DNA of 64,000 nucleotides from Streptosporangium canum (GTDB taxonomy: Bacteria; Actinomycetota; Actinomycetes; Streptosporangiales; Streptosporangiaceae): NCBI RefSeq assembly GCF_900113865.1, contig NZ_FOQY01000002.1, positions 248,001 to 312,000 on the forward strand, given 5' to 3'. This document shows positions 1-7,631 of the stretch, piece by piece. Each line of letters begins with the position of its first letter. Positions within the stretch are counted from its first letter, which is position 1. A program made the position numbers and the translations under genes. The notes beneath the pieces are model-generated. The model was not told the origin of the DNA. It searched no databases and saw only the letters and a list, made by a program, of their open reading frames with translations.

Positions 1-553
1 ACCGGTCGCACAGCAACGCGGAGTCGGCTGCGGCGACCTTGGCCCCGCCGACCAGGGTGTAGTCCTTGCGCGTCGAGTCCCCCGACCACAGGCCCCCGCT
101 CGTCTTGTACACCGACCCCGAGTCACCGGCCGCGACCGACTGGCGAAACACCAGGATGTGCCGGCCGTCGGAGAGCACCTGGATGGGGAAGGTAGAGGTC
201 AGCCGAGCCGTCGTCGACAGGAACGGATCGTCCTCTCCCGGCAGCAGCTTCTCCGAGAACGACGCCTCCACCGAGCCGCGCCTCTTCACCGTCGGCATGA
301 CCGCCGTCAGCGGCGTCTCCGTGCTCACCTCGACCATCTCGGTGGGGAAGGGCAGCAGTCCCGGGTCGCTGTTCCAGTAGGCCGCATCCAGCGCTCCCCG
401 CGCCCGGTCGGCCTGGTCCAGGCTCAGCACGCTGTAGTAGATACGCCGGTCGGCCCCCACTGCGAAGGCGACGACCATGCCGTCGTGGCGGACCATCGTC
501 GTGGAGACGTACTCGCGGTCCTTGTAGACCTTCACCAGGTTTTTGTCGTGCAC
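1..553 (-). CDS. Hypothetical protein, N-terminal part (runs off the window)
   Basis: An open frame runs from a GTG at 553 to the window edge without a stop, about 184 codons, so only the N-terminal part is present. The GTG is preceded by AGGAG at a spacing of about 8 bases, which decides the start. The product begins VHDKNLVKVYKDREYVSTT and has no signal peptide. It reads as alternating beta-rich stretches (MVVAFAVGADRRIYYSVL, IQVLSDGRHILVFRQSV), suggesting a beta-propeller or repeat protein. I do not recognise the family. The upstream 351 bases carry two hairpins and no gene. Confidence 0.65.
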   Translation of the reverse strand, partial: MHDKNLVKVYKDREYVSTTMVRHDGMVVAFAVGADRRIYYSVLSLDQADRARGALDAAYWNSDPGLLPFPTEMVEVSTETPLTAVMPTVKRRGSVEASFSEKLLPGEDDPFLSTTARLTSTFPIQVLSDGRHILVFRQSVAAGDSGSVYKTSGGLWSGDSTRKDYTLVGGAKVAAADSALLCDR

Positions 554-677
554 GAAGCAAACTCCTGACCATTGACGCCCGAGAAACACGTGAAGACATC
601 CCCGCACCACAAAACAAAACGTGATGCGGCCGGATTGAATACGTGCGCGAACACGCGCACGCGAAAGAATTAGATTT

Positions 678-700
678 GCGCGCCCGTCAAGGGGGCGCGC
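678..700. terminator. GC-rich hairpin
   Basis: Arms GCGCGCCC (678-685) and GGGCGCGC (693-700) with a 7-base loop. There is no T-run, as is common for actinobacterial terminators. It could end a transcript or be an operator. Confidence 0.35.
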
Positions 701-717
701 AATAACGGCTCAAATAT

Positions 718-746
718 CACACGTCGGCGCCGTGAGCCGACGTGTG
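718..746. promoter_or_regulatory. Perfect 11-bp inverted repeat
   Basis: Arms CACACGTCGGC (718-728) and GCCGACGTGTG (736-746) match perfectly around a 7-base loop. The site lies about 165 bases upstream of the gene starting at 553. It could be a hairpin terminator or a repressor site; the sequence does not decide. Confidence 0.35.
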
Positions 747-904
747 CGGCCCATGCCCGGCGGCGCTGTAGAGCTTCTACCTCATCGCCTGGGCAGACAG
801 ACGCCACCCCTGGTTCGACTTCCTCTCTCCGTAGGACTGAGGCGCGTCTTGGGCGACAGCGATGCACATCCCGCCGATACCGCCTGCCCAACACGGACCA
901 TCAA

Positions 905-1231
905 CTAAGACATCACATTGCGTGGCAAATAACAACAGACGGTTTCGGTGTGTTGTGCCGTTTTTCGGCGTGGCTGCGATTTCTGCATGTCGTTGTGGGT
1001 GGTGAACGTGGTGCAGAAATCCTCAACCACGGAAAGATCCACTGTCACGCGCTCCACTCCCTGAAGAAGGCGAAACTGATCATCGCACGCCATGATCCCG
1101 CCGTCATCGCGTGGCTCGATGCGGCCGAACCGGCCGGCGATCCGGGCCATCAGCTCGTTGAAGATGACCATCCAGCCATCAGGGTCTACGCCGTGGCTCG
1201 CGGCCACCGCACGATCTTTCGTTGTCCTCAC
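905..1231 (-). pseudogene. Remnant of an IS701-type transposase, N-terminus only
   Basis: Residues 18-42 of this 108-residue frame (DGWMVIFNELMARIAGRF, then GRIEPR) resemble the N-terminus of IS701-family transposases, which usually begin W-x-x-x-F-x-E-L-M-x-R-I-A-x-R-F-x-R-V-E-P-R. After EPR the frame reads into unrelated sequence and ends at 905, whereas the family is about 400 residues, so roughly 90 percent is missing. The fragment sits among other gene remnants (solute-binding protein, alcohol dehydrogenase), which suggests a deletion junction at an old insertion. The match is short and rests on memory of the family. Confidence 0.4.
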
Positions 1232-1279
1232 AAACTCCGAATGATCACGCGGTGGCTGTTGCTATGTGACCCCAACCCT

Positions 1280-1462
1280 TCAAGATCGCGAAGTGTCACT
1301 GGAGTACTGGGCCTTGAGCCGGCCCAGCTCGGCGGCCGGGAGGGCATAGCCGGACATCCCCCACTTGTCGTAGATCTGCTGGTACTCGGGCCGGCTGTGC
1401 AGCACCTCCATCGCCTTGACCAGTGCCTCCGTGAGGTCGCTTTTCCCGGTTTTGGCCGACAT
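1280..1462 (-). pseudogene. Remnant of an ABC amino-acid solute-binding protein, C-terminus
   Basis: The reading frame from the ATG at 1462 (MSAKTGKSDLTEALVKAMEV, then LHSRPEYQQIYDKWGM) matches the final helix region of periplasmic polar-amino-acid-binding proteins, where the pattern L-x-x-A-L-x-x-A-x-x-x-L-x-x-x-x-x-Y-x-x-I-x-x-K-W-G is typical. About 60 residues remain of about 280, without a signal peptide or ligand-binding lobes. No transporter genes are adjacent. It is probably not functional. Confidence 0.45.
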
Positions 1463-1610
1463 AAGGGATCTTCGCGGGCTCGCGGTGGGAATCCGGGGAG
1501 GGGTGCCGCCGTCAGGACTTCGCGGGAGCGGCCGGGCGGAGATGCGTCGGCCCGTGCCGACTGCCCGGAGTCCCGACGGCGGCGCCACAGGCGCCGAGGG
1601 GAGGTGCGAG

Positions 1611-1697
1611 GTGCGTGGAGCGGTGCTTCACGGTCCCGGTGACGTCCGGGTGGAGGAGCGGCCGGACCCGGTGATCGTGGAACCGGCCGAGGCGACA
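1611..1697 (+). pseudogene. Remnant of a zinc-type alcohol dehydrogenase, N-terminus
   Basis: From the GTG at 1611, preceded by GGGAGGTG, the frame reads VRGAVLHGPGDVRVEERPDP and then VIVEPAEAT. This is the characteristic start of zinc-dependent alcohol dehydrogenases (MDR family). The next expected segment, with the catalytic-zinc Cys in a CGSD motif, is absent and the frame becomes unrelated. About 29 of some 350 residues survive. The gene lay next to the TetR gene at 1771-2367, which may once have controlled it. Confidence 0.5.
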
Positions 1698-1770
1698 TCG
1701 GCTGGTCGCGGGCGGCGAACAGGTGCCCGACTCCGCGAGGGCGGGTACAGGTCCGTGCTCGGCGGCGGCG

Positions 1771-2367
1771 TCAAGGTGACTGCGGTCGCTGCAGTCCCCG
1801 AAGGAGTAGTTCGACCAGCCGGCGGGGGTCGTAGCGGGGGTCGCTGTCATGTCCGACGCAGAGGTTGCCGACGCCGCGCATCAGTTCGTAGGCGTGCGTA
1901 TCGGGCCTGATTTCGCCGGCGTTGACTGCGGCGTCGAGCAACTGCGCGCAGACGGGCACCAAGCGGTCGAGGAAGTAGGCGTGTAGCGCGTCGAAGCCGC
2001 CGCTGTCCGATTGCAGCGCGTTGGCGAGCCCGTGCTTCGTGACCAGGAAATCAACGAAGAGGTCGACCCACTGACGGAGTGCCGCGAGCGGAGAGTCGGC
2101 ACTGCCCAGCAGGCTCGGGCCGGCCTCGGCGCATGCCTCGACCTGGTGGCGGTAGACGGCGACGACGAGATCCGCCCGAGTCGGGAAGTGGCGGTAGATC
2201 GTCCCCATTCCGACGCCCGCTCTGGCCGCGATCTCCCGGATCGGCGCATCGACGCCGGAGGTGACGAAGACCGCGGCGGCGGCGGCGAGCAGCGTCTGCT
2301 GGTTGCGCAGCGCGTCAGCCCGCCTGCTTCGGGCCGGTACCTCCCCGGCCTGGCCTGTAGTGGGCAC
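1771..2367 (-). CDS. TetR/AcrR-family repressor
   Basis: A 198-residue TetR-type regulator. The N-terminal helix-turn-helix is clear (PIREIAARAGVGMGTIYRHF, then PTRADLV) and a ligand-binding all-helical domain follows (about residues 70-195). I chose the GTG at 2367 because AAGGAG lies 6 bases upstream. Longer frames would translate through the operators at 2399-2438. It is transcribed divergently from the alpha/beta hydrolase at 2534, and the two identical operator palindromes lie between them, so it most likely represses both itself and the hydrolase. The ligand is unknown. Confidence 0.9.
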   Translation of the reverse strand: MPTTGQAGEVPARSRRADALRNQQTLLAAAAAVFVTSGVDAPIREIAARAGVGMGTIYRHFPTRADLVVAVYRHQVEACAEAGPSLLGSADSPLAALRQWVDLFVDFLVTKHGLANALQSDSGGFDALHAYFLDRLVPVCAQLLDAAVNAGEIRPDTHAYELMRGVGNLCVGHDSDPRYDPRRLVELLLRGLQRPQSP

Positions 2368-2398
2368 CACGCGCTCCTTCCGACGGTCGTTGACAAAG

Positions 2399-2438
2399 CG
2401 GAACACTGCTCCGTATATTAATCGGAACAACGCTCCGA
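2399..2438. promoter_or_regulatory. Two identical TetR operators
   Basis: CGGAAC-N3-GCTCCG occurs at 2399-2413 and again at 2423-2437, the second within TCGGAACAACGCTCCGA. Spacers are ACT and AAC and the centres are 24 bp apart, about two helical turns. The sites lie just upstream of the TetR start and between the divergent genes. This is the expected arrangement for TetR autoregulation. Confidence 0.7.
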
Positions 2439-2533
2439 TTTTAGCCTAGCTGAAGCCGGACGCTCCTGACCGCCTCGCCCGCCGCCGGTCGAATGAGACC
2501 GGCAGCGGAGGCCATCGAACGGAACCACGCATC

Positions 2534-3493
2534 ATGAGTGAATCGACTTACCCAGCCGACATCTTCGGCTCGCCCACCCCCGTCCTCTCGGTCAGCCCGG
2601 TAGTGCTGTCGACTCCCGGCCGAGCAGTGGACCTGGAGGTGCGAGTCTCCGCACCCGTGACCGGGAGCGAGCTGCCGGTCATCCTCCTCTCGCACGGCCA
2701 GGGCTACTCGAACAACCTCTCCTCACTGAACGGCTACGCGCCACTCGCCAACTTCTGGGCGGCGCACGGCTTCGTCGTGATCCAGCCCACCCATCTGAGC
2801 TCCACGACGCTGAGCCTGGATCCCGATACCCCCGGGGCTCCGCTGTACTGGCGATCGCGGGCCGAGGACCTGAAGTGCGTCCTCGACCGGCTCGACGTGA
2901 TCGAGGCCGCCGTCCCGCAGCTCCTCGGGCGCCTGGACCGAAGCAAGGTCGCCGTGGCCGGGCACTCGATGGGCGGGCACACCGCGAGCCTGCTGCTGGG
3001 CGCCCGGCTCACCGATCCGCAGGACGGAACGGAAGTGAACCTGACCGAGCCCCGGATCAAGGCGGGTGTGCTGCTTGCCGCGCCCGGCAGGGGCGGCGAC
3101 GCCCTCACCGAGTCCGTGGCCGAGAATCTTCCCTTCCTCTTGACCGCGGATTTCTCCGGGATGACGACGCCCGCGCTCGTGGTCGCCGGCGACAAGGACA
3201 TCTCTGCCCATCTGACGGTTCGGGGCCCGCACTGGCACGCCGATCCGTACTTCCTCTCCCCGGGCCCCAAGTCCCTGCTCACCCTGTTCGACGCGGAGCA
3301 CGGGCTCGGCGGGGTCTCTGGATATGACGTCGCCGAGACCACGGACGAGAGCCCCGAGCGAGTGTCCGCGATCCAGCGGCTCACCTGGGCCTACCTCCGC
3401 GCCGAGCTCTACCCCGGGGATTCCGCCTGGCGGGCGGCGTGTGACGCGCTGGCGGCCGGCCCCGACCCGCTCGGACGGGTCGAATCCAAGTAA
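2534..3493 (+). CDS. Alpha/beta hydrolase (chlorophyllase/dienelactone hydrolase-like)
   Basis: A 319-residue cytoplasmic alpha/beta hydrolase. The oxyanion region ILLSHGQGYSNN is near residue 57, the nucleophile elbow GHSMGG near residue 143, a probable acid in VVAGDKDIS near residue 217, and a catalytic His in FDAEHGLGG near residue 257. The order and spacing fit the platelet-activating-factor acetylhydrolase/chlorophyllase-like branch, which cleaves esters of small or lipidic substrates. It has no signal peptide. It is divergent from a TetR gene with shared operators, so expression is probably induced by the TetR ligand, perhaps the hydrolase substrate. The same frame stays open after the stop, to 3631. 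Confidence 0.85.
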   Translation: MSESTYPADIFGSPTPVLSVSPVVLSTPGRAVDLEVRVSAPVTGSELPVILLSHGQGYSNNLSSLNGYAPLANFWAAHGFVVIQPTHLSSTTLSLDPDTPGAPLYWRSRAEDLKCVLDRLDVIEAAVPQLLGRLDRSKVAVAGHSMGGHTASLLLGARLTDPQDGTEVNLTEPRIKAGVLLAAPGRGGDALTESVAENLPFLLTADFSGMTTPALVVAGDKDISAHLTVRGPHWHADPYFLSPGPKSLLTLFDAEHGLGGVSGYDVAETTDESPERVSAIQRLTWAYLRAELYPGDSAWRAACDALAAGPDPLGRVESK

Positions 3494-3792
3494 GCCGACA
3501 TCGACGTGTCCGACGGATACCCCACCGTCGCTCCGAAAGGCCTCATCCGCGACCATGGCCGGATGGACACCGACCTGCTCCAGCGAGCCGGAGTGAGTTC
3601 CACCGCCGGGACGGCCGCACGACCGAAGTAGAACCGGGCGTTGGCTACGGGAACCATCGTGTCGTCATCGCCGTGGGTCTCCCGTCCGTCCCAGCCGGCG
3701 ACTCCCACATGGTCACCGGATGCCCGGCCGCGGTTCCGGTGCGGAAGACACCGATGGCATGCTGGGGGCCGGCGATCCTAAGGAGATCAGCG

Positions 3793-4128
3793 ATGGCCCA
3801 CCCTCTCGGCACACAGCCCGCGCCCCGGCGCACCCCTCTCAGTGCGGAGGAGAGGGTCCGGAGCGAGGCGGACTTCGCCTCCCTCGTCGCCCAGCAGCTC
3901 GTCGCCAACGGGCGGTTCAGGGTGAGCGCCGACACGCCGGAGATGGTGGATCTGTTTCAGGCGGTCGCCCGCAGGGTGGGCGAGACGCTCCAGCGGCCAG
4001 TGGTCAGCTACGCCAACGGCAGATACATCGTGATCACCTTCGGCCAGGAGGAGTCCCCGGCCGCACCGGCCGAGGCGCCCACGATCAGGACGTCGTCCGG
4101 GATCGTCAAGGCTGCTCGGCCAGGGTGA
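3793..4128 (+). CDS. Hypothetical small protein
   Basis: The ATG at 3793 has AGGAG 8 bases upstream (3781-3785). The 111-residue product begins MAHPLGTQPAPRRTPLSAEE and has a helical core (residues 20-70, EADFASLVAQQLVANGRFRV) followed by an ITFG beta end and a Pro/Ala-rich tail. There is no signal peptide or membrane segment. It lies 122 bases upstream of the truncated sigma factor gene. I do not recognise a family. Confidence 0.55.
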   Translation: MAHPLGTQPAPRRTPLSAEERVRSEADFASLVAQQLVANGRFRVSADTPEMVDLFQAVARRVGETLQRPVVSYANGRYIVITFGQEESPAAPAEAPTIRTSSGIVKAARPG

Positions 4129-4250
4129 TCGCGGCGGTGGGAAGGCCGGGAGCCCGCCCGGCGGGTGGCCGCCGCACGGGTGTGGGCGTTGCTCCGCGAG
4201 GGGATGGACGCCTGATCACGCCTCCGGCAAGGGACACGGCTCCGTAGGAG

Positions 4251-4688
4251 GTGGCGGAGACCTTCACCGTCGCCTGGCGCCGGATGGGCGAGCTGCCGCC
4301 GGGGCAGGAGGCCAGACTCTGGCTGTACGGCGTGGCGCGCAAGGTGCTGGCCGACCACCGCCGCAGCACGGTCCGGCAGCGGCTGCGCAGCGTGGAGCTT
4401 GACGCGGAGATGGCCGATCTTTACGGGGATTCCCCGGACAGCGGCGTTGGGCTGAGCGTGATCGCAGCGGTGTTCCGGAGCCTGTCCGACGACGACCGTG
4501 AGCTTCTTTCGCTGGTCGCCTGGGAGGGCCTGGGACGCGAGGAGATCGCCACGACGCTGGGTGTGTCACGCAACGCCGTACGCATCAGGTTGTATCGCGC
4601 CCGCAGACGTTTTTCGCGCGCGCTTGACGAAGCCGGTGTCCGGTCCGCATCGGAGAGCCGGATGGGTGCGACGGGGAGGTCGCTGTGA
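4251..4688 (+). CDS. ECF-type RNA polymerase sigma factor, N-terminally truncated
   Basis: The 145-residue product starts in the middle of region 2 (VAETFTVAWRRM). It contains the rest of sigma region 2 (GVARKVLADHRR) and a complete region 4 helix-turn-helix (LSDDDRELLSLVAWEGL, EEIATTLGVSRNAVRIRL). ECF factors are normally 170-200 residues; about 35-45 N-terminal residues, including most of the core-polymerase-binding helix, are absent. A TAG lies two codons upstream of the GTG start, and the 120 bases before it do not encode the missing part in any frame. The gene overlaps the next one by 4 bp. It may be inactive, or work as a region-4-only binding protein. Confidence 0.7.
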   Translation: MAETFTVAWRRMGELPPGQEARLWLYGVARKVLADHRRSTVRQRLRSVELDAEMADLYGDSPDSGVGLSVIAAVFRSLSDDDRELLSLVAWEGLGREEIATTLGVSRNAVRIRLYRARRRFSRALDEAGVRSASESRMGATGRSL

Positions 4689-5674
4689 GGAACGTCGATG
4701 AGATCGACGAACTGCTGAGGCCGCTGGCCCGGGTCGAGCCCGGACAGCAGGACAGCCGCGCGTCCGGTGCGGGGGCACGGGCGTTGCTGGCCTCGATCGC
4801 CACCCAGGAGTCCGGTACCGCCTCCGGAGGGCTGGGACGTACCCGCCGGTACGCTCCGCGCGGCCCTCGCCGTCTCGCGCTGGGCCTGACCGCCGCGGCC
4901 GTGCTCGCGGCAGGCGTCGTCGTGGGTCCGAGCCTGCTGGAGGACGGACGTGGCGTGGCGGTCTCCTACGCCAACTCCGCGGTGGAGATCCGCCGGGAAG
5001 GCGACCAGTACGTCGCCCGCATCAAGGATCCGTTCGCCGACCACGCCAAGTACACCGAGGCGTTCCACGCGGTGGGCCTGAACGTCGATCTGCACCTGGT
5101 GCCCGTCTCACCGGGCGGAGCGGGGAAGATCATGGGAATGATCATCACGGCCGGGGGTTCCTCCCGCCCCGACCCGGAAGTCAGGCCAGACCCCTCCGGC
5201 CCCCGGTTCAACGATGTCGCCCTGTCGATGGAGACGGCGCCCAAAGGATGCCGGCCGGTACAGAACGGCCATTGCGTCATGGTGATGCGGATCCCCGCCG
5301 CTTTCACCGGGCATGTGGATGTCAGGCTGGGACGCCAGGCGAAGCCGGGGGAGGAGTACGCGAATTTCGACTCGGCCATGGCGTCAGGCGAGATGTTCGA
5401 CGGGGTCCGGCTGCGAACCGGCCGCCCCGTGGACGACGTCCTGGCTGAGGCGCGCAAGCGTGACCTGACCGCGGTGTTCAGCCTCGTTCGGATGGATGAG
5501 AGAACGGGCTTCATGTCGTCCTTCGACCCGCTGCCCGCGGACCGGGTCGGACCCGGCTGGATCGTCTGGAACGCGTGGCAGGTGAGGGCCGGCGTGATCC
5601 GGCTGCTCGTCACGCCCGAGCGTCTGCCCAAGAACCCGTTCTACGACGGAAGCGCGCCACCGCCCGCCTCCTGA
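4685..5674 (+). CDS. Membrane-anchored protein cotranscribed with the sigma factor (anti-sigma-like)
   Basis: A 329-residue protein beginning at a GTG that overlaps the sigma-gene stop (GTGA). It has a cytoplasmic N-terminal segment (residues 1-75), one membrane span (ALGLTAAAVLAAGVVVGP, about 78-95) and a large extracytoplasmic domain of about 230 residues. The topology and position fit the actinobacterial sigma partner proteins that follow ECF genes, though no zinc-binding HxxxCxxC motif is present. The outer domain contains two Cys residues (KGCRPVQNGHC) that could form a disulfide. Its role as an anti-sigma factor is inferred from context. Confidence 0.65.
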   Translation: MRNVDEIDELLRPLARVEPGQQDSRASGAGARALLASIATQESGTASGGLGRTRRYAPRGPRRLALGLTAAAVLAAGVVVGPSLLEDGRGVAVSYANSAVEIRREGDQYVARIKDPFADHAKYTEAFHAVGLNVDLHLVPVSPGGAGKIMGMIITAGGSSRPDPEVRPDPSGPRFNDVALSMETAPKGCRPVQNGHCVMVMRIPAAFTGHVDVRLGRQAKPGEEYANFDSAMASGEMFDGVRLRTGRPVDDVLAEARKRDLTAVFSLVRMDERTGFMSSFDPLPADRVGPGWIVWNAWQVRAGVIRLLVTPERLPKNPFYDGSAPPPAS

Positions 5675-5691
5675 TCACACGCACGATCCGC

Positions 5692-5717
5692 CTCCCGCCT
5701 CCCGCGGCGGGCGGGAG
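5692..5717. terminator. Hairpin terminator between convergent genes
   Basis: Arms CTCCCGCC (5692-5699) and GGCGGGAG (5710-5717) sit 18 bases after the stop of the upstream gene. A T5 run follows further on at about 5762-5766. It lies between convergent genes and can serve both. Confidence 0.5.
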
Positions 5718-5796
5718 CCGTCCGGGTCTGGAACGTCGTCACAGGGGGAGGCGGCCGGAGGCTTTTTGAGGATCTCCGGTCCCTGCGAGGCGCGGG

Positions 5797-6372
5797 TCAG
5801 GCCACGGAGTGGCTTATCGTGCCGGTGTAGGTGCCGGCCACCGTCTGGTCCGGGACGTCGATCACGATGGTGGGATCCCAGGTGGCGGAGTTGTCGCCGG
5901 CCCCGCTCGTCTTGCTGAACGCGGTGTACGGCTCGTTCAGCACCTCCGCGTCGGCGGCATCGGGCTGACCGGGGACGAAGGTGCCGTCGCCGGTGGTGGC
6001 CGTCGCCGGGCCCGACCAGTAGGAGATCGCCGTGGTCGGGACGGTCTCGGCACCCGTTCCACCGCCCGTGGTGAAAGCCGTGCCCGAGACGGTCGCCGTC
6101 CAGGTGGCGGTGAGCGCGGCCCGTTCGTCGGACACCGTGACCGCGCCGAGCTGCCCGCTGATCTGCGTGCCCGGCACGCCGCTGCCGATGTCGACCGGAC
6201 CGTCAGGCGTGCTGATCTCCAGCCCGTTGCCGGCGGTCACGGTGAAGGTCACCGTCGTGGCACACGTGGTCGACGGAGCGCACGTGTCGGCTGCGGAGGG
6301 CGCGGCGAGCACCGTGGACACCATCGCGGCGGCGGCACCCATTCCCAAGGCCCCGAAACGGCTCTTCGACAC
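5797..6372 (-). CDS. Secreted beta-rich protein of unknown function
   Basis: The start is the GTG at 6372, with GGGAG 6 bases upstream. The 191-residue product has a signal peptide (SKSRFGALGMGAAAAMVSTV to APSAADT) followed by a Thr/Gly/Ala-rich beta domain. Two Cys occur early (DTCAPSTTCATT), and the end reads TVAGTYTGTISHSVA, the typical last strand of actinobacterial cell-surface beta-sandwich proteins that resemble WxL-type domains. No catalytic motif is visible. It is probably a secreted or wall-associated protein. It is convergent with the sigma/anti-sigma-like pair and monocistronic. Confidence 0.7.
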   Translation of the reverse strand: MSKSRFGALGMGAAAAMVSTVLAAPSAADTCAPSTTCATTVTFTVTAGNGLEISTPDGPVDIGSGVPGTQISGQLGAVTVSDERAALTATWTATVSGTAFTTGGGTGAETVPTTAISYWSGPATATTGDGTFVPGQPDAADAEVLNEPYTAFSKTSGAGDNSATWDPTIVIDVPDQTVAGTYTGTISHSVA

Positions 6373-6748
6373 GGCGATCTCCCTCAACGCGCCCTGACCC
6401 GGCCGGCGGCCAGGCATGTGCTCACATCGTGCTCAGCAGGCAGCATCCGGAAACGGGGGGAACGTGTATCTGGCAGCTCCTTTGCCATGATCTGGTGCTG
6501 TTTGGCAGCCGGTCGAGCAGGCGCGGTGTCGGCTGGTGAACGCTCCCGTGCCCAGGAATCCGGTTCCGCCCGAACATCCGCCGCGCCGGGAAAACCTGTG
6601 ACTCCATGTCACCGTTCATCCCCGGCGCGGCCTTCCGGTCACTGCGGAGCCGGGGCCGTACAGGGGGAGTTCCACGGCCGTAATAAGGACTTTCGGCCCT
6701 GGAGGCGCCGGTGAGGCGGGTGAATCCTTGAACATGGGGGTGGTTTAC
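6373..6748. other. Divergent promoter region
   Basis: This stretch of 376 bases lies between two divergent genes. It holds no supported gene; the open frames here lack ribosome binding sites. A GC-poorer segment at about 6660-6700 precedes the membrane-protein gene and is the likely promoter side. Confidence 0.45.
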
Positions 6749-7447
6749 ATGAAAGAGAACCACGAGTTCCGATGGGGTGGCATGGCGGGTATCGGCGCGC
6801 TGGTGCTCGCCTTCATCGGACGGCTGATCATGGGGAACGCTCCGAGGATCACCGAATCCACGACGACGATCGCCGGATACCTGTCGCAGTATCGCGGCCA
6901 GGTTCTGATGGGGGCGTTGCTCTACGCCATCGCGACCGCGCTGTTGCTGTGGTTCGGCGTCGCGCTGGCCACGGCCTTCCGCCGCGCCGACGAGAGCGGC
7001 GACGCGCCCGCGCTGGTGCTGGCGGGCTACATCCTCATCTCCGTGATCGGGTTCATCGGCCTGTCGGTGTTCGCCGGAATGACCTACGCGATGACCGCGC
7101 ACAGGGCGCTTCTGCCCATCGCCGCCGGGCCGTACACCGCCTTGACGGTGATGGGCACGATCTCGGGGATCGCGGTCGCCGTGCCCTTCGCGGCCTCGGC
7201 CGTGGCCATCATGCGCACGCATGTGTTCCCGGTGTGGATGGCCTGGTTCGCCCTGCTCGTCGCGGCGCTGAACGTGCTGGCCGCGTTCGCGGTGGGAATC
7301 ACGGGAGGCGTGCTCGCCCCCGACGGCCTGCTGGTGGGGTACGTGCCCGGCGTGCTGACGGGCCTGTGGGTGCTGGCCGCGAGCGGGTTGCTCATCCGCG
7401 AGCACCTGCCGATCCCGAGCGCAGGAGCAAGGCCCGTCATGGGGTAG
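6749..7447 (+). CDS. Six-helix integral membrane protein
   Basis: I place the start at the ATG at 6749 (MKENHEFRWGG), behind GGGGGTGG with a 5-base gap; an upstream TTG at 6728 and ATG at 6734 are in the same frame. The roughly 232-residue product has six predicted membrane spans (for example MAGIGALVLAFIGRLIMG, LVLAGYILISVIGFIGLSVF, WFALLVAALNVLAAFAVGI) and short loops. There is no transport or catalytic motif. Such proteins are common beside two-component systems in actinomycetes. A strong hairpin follows at 7482-7517. Confidence 0.7.
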   Translation: MKENHEFRWGGMAGIGALVLAFIGRLIMGNAPRITESTTTIAGYLSQYRGQVLMGALLYAIATALLLWFGVALATAFRRADESGDAPALVLAGYILISVIGFIGLSVFAGMTYAMTAHRALLPIAAGPYTALTVMGTISGIAVAVPFAASAVAIMRTHVFPVWMAWFALLVAALNVLAAFAVGITGGVLAPDGLLVGYVPGVLTGLWVLAASGLLIREHLPIPSAGARPVMG

Positions 7448-7451
7448 TGGC

Positions 7452-7517
7452 GCCGCCTGGCCGCAGGCGGCCGGAAGGAGGCGCAGAGCACGCCGGACCG
7501 ATCCGGTGTGCTCTGCG
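7452..7517 (+). terminator. Double hairpin terminator
   Basis: Two hairpins follow the membrane-protein gene. The first has arms GCCGCCTG/CAGGCGGC at 7452-7471. The second has 16-base arms (7482-7497 and 7502-7517, starting CGCAGAGCAC and ending GTGCTCTGCG) with one mismatch and a 4-base loop. Confidence 0.65.
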
Positions 7518-7631
7518 GCTGATACGAGGTTCTGGAGCTGTGACCCGGGTCTGTCAATACCTCGCAGGTCACCTCCTTGGTGGACTCCGTGCAGACGCGG
7601 CAGGCCGTTCCCGGGCGCGATCGTTGGAGGC

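Larger units (their letters stand above)
554..904. other. Intergenic region, promoter side of the partial gene
   Basis: No convincing gene. The first 100 bases (about 560-680) are less GC-rich than the surroundings and probably hold the promoter of the minus-strand gene that starts at 553. Two inverted repeats lie at 678-700 and 718-746. Short open frames here lack ribosome binding sites and codon bias. Confidence 0.5.
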
